Below, piece after piece: positions 7,595 to 11,530 of a stretch of 11,530 nucleotides of DNA. The stretch lies in the NCBI GenBank assembly GCA_937859005.1, contig CALLYR010000110.1, positions 1 through 11,530 on the forward strand, given 5' to 3'. The DNA is from an uncultured Paracoccus sp. GTDB taxonomy: Bacteria; Pseudomonadota; Alphaproteobacteria; Rhodobacterales; Rhodobacteraceae. The stretch's first letter is position 1. Every line of letters starts with the position of its first letter. The notes under the pieces were generated by a model. That model was not told the DNA's origin. It saw nothing but the letters and a program-made list of their open reading frames with translations, and searched no databases. Made by a program: the position numbers and the translations under genes.

Positions 7595-8173
7595 TTACCG
7601 CGGCAGCCGGCCCAGCAGATAGAATTCCTCGTTCGGCGGAATGTCGGAGGCGTTCACCAGACGGTTCGACATCCCGAAAAAGGCGGCGATGGCCGCGATG
7701 TCCCAGATCTCGTCGGGGGTAAAGCCCGCTTGCGCCAGCGCCCGATGGTCGGCATCCCCGATTTCATCGGCGCGCAACGTCACCTTCTCGGCATAGTCCA
7801 GCATCGCCCGCTGCCGGTCGGTGAGATCCGCTTTCCGCCAGTTGACCGCGGCCTGATCGGCGATCAGCGGGTTCTTCGCCCGGATGCGCAGGATCGCGCC
7901 ATGGGCCACCACGCAATACTGGCAGCGGTTCAGCCCGCTGGTGGCGACCACGATCAGTTCGCGCTCGGCCTTGGACAGGCCCTCGTCCTTTTCCATCAGC
8001 GCGTCGTGATAGGCGAAAAAGGCGCGGAACTCGGCCGGGCGGTGGGCCAGCGCCAGAAAGATGTTGGGCACGAAGCCCGATTTTTCCTGCACGGTGCGGA
8101 TCATGTCCTGCATGTCGGCAGGCAGGGCGGACAGGTCGGGCACGGCAAAGCGGCTGATCGGCTGGTCGGTCAC
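7595..8173 (-). CDS. AhpD-like peroxidase-related protein (carboxymuconolactone decarboxylase family)
   Basis: Role: probably a small cytoplasmic thiol-disulfide or peroxide-handling enzyme; the true substrate is unknown. Seen: 192 residues. GTG 8171-8173 is the chosen start because AAGGTGA lies about 6 bases upstream. In-frame GTGs at 8180-8182 and 8198-8200 are worse placed. The core is SKAERELIVVATSGLNRCQYCVVAHG with Cys84, Cys87 and His91, the CxxCxxxH signature of AhpD-type active sites. LSALPADMQDMI...EKSGFVPN and the C-terminal FFGMSNRLVNASDI match the 'uncharacterised peroxidase-related' subfamily as I know it. Context: convergent with the aldolase gene, stops 6 bp apart and no hairpin between. 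It is divergent from ffh. No operon partner is visible. Confidence 0.85.
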   Translation of the reverse strand: MTDQPISRFAVPDLSALPADMQDMIRTVQEKSGFVPNIFLALAHRPAEFRAFFAYHDALMEKDEGLSKAERELIVVATSGLNRCQYCVVAHGAILRIRAKNPLIADQAAVNWRKADLTDRQRAMLDYAEKVTLRADEIGDADHRALAQAGFTPDEIWDIAAIAAFFGMSNRLVNASDIPPNEEFYLLGRLPR

Positions 8174-8228
8174 GGTCGTCACCTTAAAGTTGACATTCAC
8201 GGCTGACGTGATACTCACCCCCGGATTC

Positions 8229-8300
8229 CCGGAAGGCCATCCCCTTCCGGTCCCCGCCTGCCGGGGATCGCCCCCCGTCAGCGCGTCGCGCCCACGGGGG
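8229..8300 (+). other. three consecutive stem-loops ahead of ffh
   Basis: Stem 1: CCGGAAGG (8229-8236) with CCTTCCGG (8243-8250). Stem 2: TCCCCG (8251-8256) with CGGGGA (8262-8267). Stem 3: CCCCCGT (8272-8278) with ACGGGGG (8294-8300), enclosing a small GCG/CGC stem. A run of five T (8310-8314) follows ten bases after stem 3, and the ffh ribosome site follows that. The hallmark 4.5S RNA sequence (GGTCAGG...GGAAGCAGC) is absent, so I do not call an SRP RNA. It could be a leader structure or attenuator of ffh. Confidence 0.45.
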
Positions 8301-8329
8301 CAATACTGGTTTTTCTGCGGAGGCCCGCG

Positions 8330-9826
8330 ATGTTCGAGAACCTGTCTGACCGCCTTGGCGGGGTATTCGACCGCCTGACCAGGCAGGGCGCGTTGAGCGA
8401 GGCCGATGTCACCGCCGCCATGCGCGAGGTGCGGGCGGCGCTGCTGGATGCCGACGTGTCGCTGCCCGTCGTGCGCGATTTCGTCCGCCGCGTGACGGCC
8501 AAGGCCACCGGAAGCGCCGTCACCAAGTCGATCACCCCCGGCCAGCAGGTCGTCAAGATCGTCCATGACGAACTGATCCACGTCCTGCAGGGCGAGGACG
8601 CGCCCGACGCCCTGCGCATCGACAGCCCGCCTGCGCCGATCCTGATGGTGGGCCTGCAGGGGTCGGGCAAGACCACGACCACCGCCAAGCTGGCCAAGCG
8701 CCTGAAGGACCGCGAGAAGAAACGCGTGCTGATGGCGTCGCTGGACACCAACCGCCCGGCGGCGATGGAGCAGCTGGCGATCCTGGGCGGCCAGATCGGC
8801 GTCGATACCCTGCCGATCGTGCCGGGCGAGAATGCCGTGCAGATCGCCAAGCGCGCGCGCCAGCAGGCGACGCTGGGCGGATACGATGTCTATATGCTGG
8901 ACACTGCGGGCCGGCTGCACATCGACGAAGTGCTGATGGACGAGGTGCAGGCCGTCCGCGACGTGGCCCAGCCGCGTGAAACCCTGCTGGTCGTCGATGG
9001 CCTGACCGGGCAGGACGCGGTGAACGTCGCGTCCGAGTTCGACGGCAAGGTCGGGATTTCCGGCGTGGTGCTGACCCGGATGGACGGCGACGGCCGCGGG
9101 GGCGCGGCGCTGTCGATGCGCGCCGTCACCGGCAAGCCGATCCGGTTCGTGGGCCTTGGCGAAAAGATGGACGCGCTGGAAGGCTTCGACGCAGAACGCG
9201 TCGCGGGCCGCATCCTGGGCATGGGCGACATCGTGGCCCTGGTCGAAAAGGCCCAGGCGACGCTGGAGATCGAGCAGGCCGAGCGCATGATGAAGCGCTT
9301 TGCCAAGGGCCTGTTCAACATGAACGACCTGCGGGGCCAGCTTGAACAGATGCAGAAGATGGGGGGCATGCAGTCCATCATGGGCATGATGCCCGGCATG
9401 GGAAAGATGGCCAAGCAGGCCGAGGCCGCGGGCGTGGACGACAAGATGCTGCGCCGTCAGGTCGCGCTGATCAATTCCATGACGAAGAAGGAACGCGCCA
9501 ATCCCGACCTGCTGCAGGCCAGCCGGAAAAAGCGGATCGCCGCCGGGGCGGGCATGGACGTGGCCGAACTGAACAAGCTGCTGAAGATGCAGCGCCAGAT
9601 GGCCGACACGATGAAGAAGGTCAGCAAGATGGGCAAGGGCGCGATGCTGAAGCAGGCGATGCGCGCCATGTCCGGCAAGGGCGGCGGGCTGCCCGACCTG
9701 TCCGAGGCCGATCCGGCCAGGATGGCCGAGGCGACGAAGATGCTGCAGGACCCCAAGGGCCTGGGCGGGCAGTTGGGCGGGCTGAACCTGCCGGGCGGCC
9801 TCAGCGGGCTGTTCGGCAAGAAATGA
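8330..9826 (+). CDS. ffh: signal recognition particle protein (SRP54 GTPase)
   Basis: Role: binds signal peptides on ribosomes, with 4.5S RNA, and delivers them to the FtsY receptor at the inner membrane using GTP. Seen: 498 residues from ATG 8330-8332, with GGAGG six bases upstream. N-terminal helical N domain (MFENLSDRLGGVFDRL, about 1-90), then the G domain: P-loop GLQGSGKT (108-115), DTAGR (191-195), TRMD (249-252) and GLGEKMDALEGFD. A methionine-rich M domain (about 325-450) follows, with MMKRFAKGLFNMNDL and MGGMQSIMGMMPGMGKM, and a Gly/Leu-rich tail ending FGKK. All G motifs are intact. Context: first gene of a plus-strand run with chorismate mutase, rpsP and rimM, the usual Rhodobacteraceae order. 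A GC hairpin lies in the 115-bp gap that follows. Confidence 0.98.
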   Translation: MFENLSDRLGGVFDRLTRQGALSEADVTAAMREVRAALLDADVSLPVVRDFVRRVTAKATGSAVTKSITPGQQVVKIVHDELIHVLQGEDAPDALRIDSPPAPILMVGLQGSGKTTTTAKLAKRLKDREKKRVLMASLDTNRPAAMEQLAILGGQIGVDTLPIVPGENAVQIAKRARQQATLGGYDVYMLDTAGRLHIDEVLMDEVQAVRDVAQPRETLLVVDGLTGQDAVNVASEFDGKVGISGVVLTRMDGDGRGGAALSMRAVTGKPIRFVGLGEKMDALEGFDAERVAGRILGMGDIVALVEKAQATLEIEQAERMMKRFAKGLFNMNDLRGQLEQMQKMGGMQSIMGMMPGMGKMAKQAEAAGVDDKMLRRQVALINSMTKKERANPDLLQASRKKRIAAGAGMDVAELNKLLKMQRQMADTMKKVSKMGKGAMLKQAMRAMSGKGGGLPDLSEADPARMAEATKMLQDPKGLGGQLGGLNLPGGLSGLFGKK

Positions 9827-9874
9827 CGGCGCCGACCGGACCGCTGGCGCGCCACGGGAACGGGCGCCTTCGCT

Positions 9875-9890
9875 GCCCCGCCTTCGGGGC
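9875..9890 (+). other. GC-rich hairpin between ffh and chorismate mutase
   Basis: GCCCCG (9875-9880) and CGGGGC (9885-9890) form a perfect 6-bp stem around CCTT, about 50 bases after the ffh stop. There is no T-tract, so read-through into the next gene is plausible. Confidence 0.4.
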
Positions 9891-9941
9891 GGCCTTGCCG
9901 CATCACCGTCCCATCCCCGATTTCCGTTCAAGGACACGGTC

Positions 9942-10238
9942 ATGAGCGACGAAGCCGTCCGGGCCGCGGCCCTGTTGAAGGAACACCGCGCCAGCATCGA
10001 CCGTCTGGACGCGATCCTTGTCTTTACCCTGGCCGAACGGTTCAAGCGCACCCAGGCTGTCGGGCGGCTGAAGGCGGATCATGCGCTGCCCCCGTCCGAT
10101 CCGGCGCGAGAGGCCCAGCAGATCGCCCGGCTGGAAAGCCTGGCGCGCGAGGCCGATCTGGACCCCGCCTTCGCGCGGAAGTTCCTCAATTTCGTGATCT
10201 CGGAAGTCATCCGCCATCACGAGCAGTTCCAGAAATGA
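9942..10238 (+). CDS. chorismate mutase, AroQ class
   Basis: Role: chorismate to prephenate, the branch point to phenylalanine and tyrosine, cytoplasmic. Seen: 98 residues, all-helical type, from ATG 9942-9944 with AAGGA about 8 bases upstream. Aligned by eye to the E. coli P-protein mutase domain, Arg16, Arg33, Lys44, Asp53, Arg56 and Glu57 fall at Arg11, Arg28, Lys39, Asp48, Arg51 and Glu52. The position of the E. coli Gln88 appears to be His (EVIRHH), a difference I regard as usual for this alphaproteobacterial group. No prephenate dehydratase or dehydrogenase domain is fused, so it is a stand-alone mutase. Context: 115 bp after ffh and 22 bp before rpsP, so it is probably co-transcribed with translation genes. 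Confidence 0.92.
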   Translation: MSDEAVRAAALLKEHRASIDRLDAILVFTLAERFKRTQAVGRLKADHALPPSDPAREAQQIARLESLAREADLDPAFARKFLNFVISEVIRHHEQFQK

Positions 10239-10260
10239 TGCCATCAAAGGAGAAGACCAC

Positions 10261-10665
10261 ATGGCCATGAAGATCCGGCTCGCCCGCGGCGGGTCCAATA
10301 AACGCCCCTATTACGCCATTGTGGCGTCCGATTCGCGAATGCCGCGCGACGGTCGCTTCCTGGAAAAGCTGGGCACCTATAACCCGCTGCTGCCGAAGGA
10401 TTCCGAAGACCGGATCAAGATGGACCTTGAGCGCGTGCAATACTGGCTGGGCCAGGGCGCGCAGCCGACCGACCGCGTCGCCCGTTTCCTGGAAGCCGCC
10501 GGCGCCCGCCCCAAGACCGAGCGGGCGAACCCCAACAAGGGCGAGCCCGGCAAGGCCGCCAAGGAACGCGCCGCCAAGCGCGCCGAACGCGCCGCCGCGG
10601 CCGTTGCGACCGACGAGACTGCGCTGGACGCCTCGGAAGCCACCAGCGGCACCGAATCGCCCTGA
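10261..10665 (+). CDS. rpsP: 30S ribosomal protein S16
   Basis: Role: small-subunit protein that binds 16S rRNA early in 30S assembly. Seen: 134 residues from ATG 10261-10263, with a strong AAAGGAG (10246-10252) eight bases upstream. The core MAMKIRLARGGSNKRPYYAIVASDSRMPRDG...LGTYNPL is characteristic S16 and occupies roughly the first 80 residues. It is followed by a Lys/Arg/Ala-rich extension (KTERANPNKGEPGKAAKERAA) and an acidic end. Such tails are common in alphaproteobacterial S16. Context: 22 bp after chorismate mutase and upstream of rimM, whose product matures the 30S subunit. Confidence 0.98.
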   Translation: MAMKIRLARGGSNKRPYYAIVASDSRMPRDGRFLEKLGTYNPLLPKDSEDRIKMDLERVQYWLGQGAQPTDRVARFLEAAGARPKTERANPNKGEPGKAAKERAAKRAERAAAAVATDETALDASEATSGTESP

Positions 10666-10735
10666 GCCCTGATGCGGGCGTCGGGCCTTGGTCCGGCGTC
10701 CGTCCCTCGGCGAGGCGATTCAACTGGGGTGGCGC

Positions 10736-10900
10736 ATGATCTGGAAAATCGCCTTGCCGATCCTGCTGTCCGTGCCTGCAACATGGGTCCGGTATGCTCC
10801 CGGTGGCGGGCGCATCTTCACCGGGCCAACCCGGATATCGGCCATGGCCTGGACGACAGTGACCCCCAATACGATCCCGAACATCCTTGATGCGCCGTGA
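10736..10900 (+). CDS. possible small membrane protein between rpsP and rimM
   Basis: Seen: ATG 10736-10738 with a GGGGTGG nearby opens 54 residues starting MIWKIALPILLSVPATWVRYA, one hydrophobic segment, then TGPTRISAMAWTTVTPN. The same frame can start at TTG 10688 (70 residues, adding VRRPSLGEAIQLGWR). Codons are mostly G or C at position three but less so than in rpsP. It ends 22 bases before rimM. I do not recognise the family. The protein-like hydrophobic block and the otherwise empty 257-bp gap argue for a gene; its short length and the competing open frames argue against. Confidence 0.4.
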   Translation: MIWKIALPILLSVPATWVRYAPGGGRIFTGPTRISAMAWTTVTPNTIPNILDAP

Positions 10901-10922
10901 AGTTCAGCCGGGAGTGGAGACC

Positions 10923-11420
10923 ATGACCGACAAGGTCTGCGTGGGTGCAATCGCCGGCGCCTTCGGCGTGCGGGGCGAGGTGCGGCTGAAAAGCTATTGC
11001 TCGGACGCCGGGGATATCGCCGCCTATGGCCCCCTGAGCACCGAGGACGGCACGCGCCGCTTTGCCGTCACCCTGACCCGCCCGGTCGCGGGGGGGCTGG
11101 GGGCGCGGCTGTCGGGGGTGGATACCCGCGAACAGGCCGAGGCGCTGAAGGGCGTGACCCTGTGGGCTGACCGGTCCGCGCTGCCGGGACTGCCCGATGA
11201 CGAATTCTATCACGCCGACCTGATCGGGCTTGAGGTCATGGACCCCGGCGGTGCGACGCTGGGCCGCGTGCGTGCCATCTATGACCACGGGGCCGGCGAC
11301 ATTCTGGAAATCACGGGTCCGAAAGGCGTGCTGCTGATCCCCTTTACCCGCGCGGCAGTCCCCACGGTCGATCTGGCCGCCGGCCGGATCGTGGCCGATC
11401 CGCCGGACAGCGACGAATGA
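10923..11420 (+). CDS. rimM: 16S rRNA processing / 30S maturation factor RimM
   Basis: Role: assists late 30S assembly, especially the 16S head domain, through contact with S19. Seen: 165 residues from ATG 10923-10925, with GGAGTGGAG (10911-10919) just upstream; an in-frame ATG at 10887 lacks such a site. The N-terminal RimM barrel begins VCVGAIAGAFGVRGEVRLKSY, includes LSGVDTREQAEALKG and ends near residue 95. The C-terminal PRC-barrel runs from DDEFYHADLIGLEV through GDILEITGPKGVLLIPF to an acidic end DPPDSDE. Length is normal. Context: after rpsP as in many bacteria; trmD would normally follow. Its stop overlaps the next ATG (ATGA). Confidence 0.96.
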   Translation: MTDKVCVGAIAGAFGVRGEVRLKSYCSDAGDIAAYGPLSTEDGTRRFAVTLTRPVAGGLGARLSGVDTREQAEALKGVTLWADRSALPGLPDDEFYHADLIGLEVMDPGGATLGRVRAIYDHGAGDILEITGPKGVLLIPFTRAAVPTVDLAAGRIVADPPDSDE

Positions 11421-11530
11421 TTGCGGCGGTGATCCTGTCGCCGGACAGGGCGCGCGGCACCGGGTGGCGGACGGCGAGGCTTCGGGATTCCGACGCGCTG
11501 GCGGTCTGCTGGACGGGCGGGCCGCGCGTG
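11417..11530 (+). CDS. unidentified ORF overlapping the rimM stop, cut by the right edge
   Basis: ATG 11417-11419 overlaps the rimM TGA in ATGA, a common sign of translational coupling. The frame stays open for 38 codons to the end of the window with GC-rich third positions (MIAAVILSPDRARGTGWRT...). The residues do not look like the start of TrmD as I know it. It may be a small gene inserted before trmD or a chance open frame. Confidence 0.4.
   Translation, partial: MIAAVILSPDRARGTGWRTARLRDSDALAVCWTGGPRV

Noticed and set aside
8221..8329. 4.5S (SRP) RNA gene upstream of ffh.
   Set aside because: A CCGGAAGG stretch and strong hairpins are present, but the conserved internal-loop sequences (GGTCAGG and GGAAGCAGCC) are not.
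7595..10051. A minus-strand open frame of over 800 codons across ffh, in phase with the AhpD-like gene.
   Set aside because: The part beyond about 8200 is antisense to ffh and chorismate mutase, with His/Gln/Arg-rich low-complexity sequence and no motif. Only the 192-residue AhpD-like end is credible.
11023..11300. Possible alternative reading on the minus strand opposite rimM.
   Set aside because: RimM motifs are continuous on the plus strand; the opposite frame has no recognisable sequence.

Overview
The window is high-GC alphaproteobacterial chromosome, most likely Rhodobacteraceae and Paracoccus-like. This rests on the divergent crotonyl-CoA carboxylase/reductase and ethylmalonyl-CoA mutase pair, the order ffh - chorismate mutase - rpsP - rimM, and strongly GC-biased codon use. 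Genus and all family names come from recognising the protein sequences; no search was run.

Layout. (1) 1-740: the start of a RecD-like ATP-dependent helicase leaves the left edge on the minus strand. Divergent from it is a small one-pass membrane protein ending in the acidic motif SDESFPASDPP, followed by a terminator-like hairpin. (2) 741-1483: about 740 bases in which I recognise no gene; it ends at a perfect 16-bp palindrome. (3) 1484-2735, minus strand: a membrane-anchored caspase-like protease with an intact His/Cys dyad. A 13-bp tandem duplication near its 5' end puts the start and the rest of the gene in different frames. (4) 3024-6611: the ethylmalonyl-CoA pathway pair, ccr (minus) and ecm (plus), diverging from a 237-bp control region. 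Each gene ends at a hairpin with the same core. (5) 6782-8173: an HpaI-type aldolase and a convergent AhpD-like/carboxymuconolactone decarboxylase family protein with only 6 bp between stop codons. (6) 8221-11530: three tandem stem-loops, then ffh (SRP GTPase), AroQ chorismate mutase, rpsP, a doubtful small membrane ORF, rimM, and an overlapping ORF leaving the right edge.

How the genes relate. Ccr reductively carboxylates crotonyl-CoA to ethylmalonyl-CoA, and Ecm rearranges the (2R) epimer to methylsuccinyl-CoA. Together they are the signature steps of acetyl-CoA assimilation without isocitrate lyase. The right-hand block serves protein export and ribosome assembly, with chorismate mutase inside it. 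The left part, with the broken caspase gene and the featureless stretch, looks like accessory DNA between housekeeping blocks. The strongest unusual observation is the 13-bp duplication in the caspase gene. I saw no CRISPR array, tRNA, rRNA or intact transposase.
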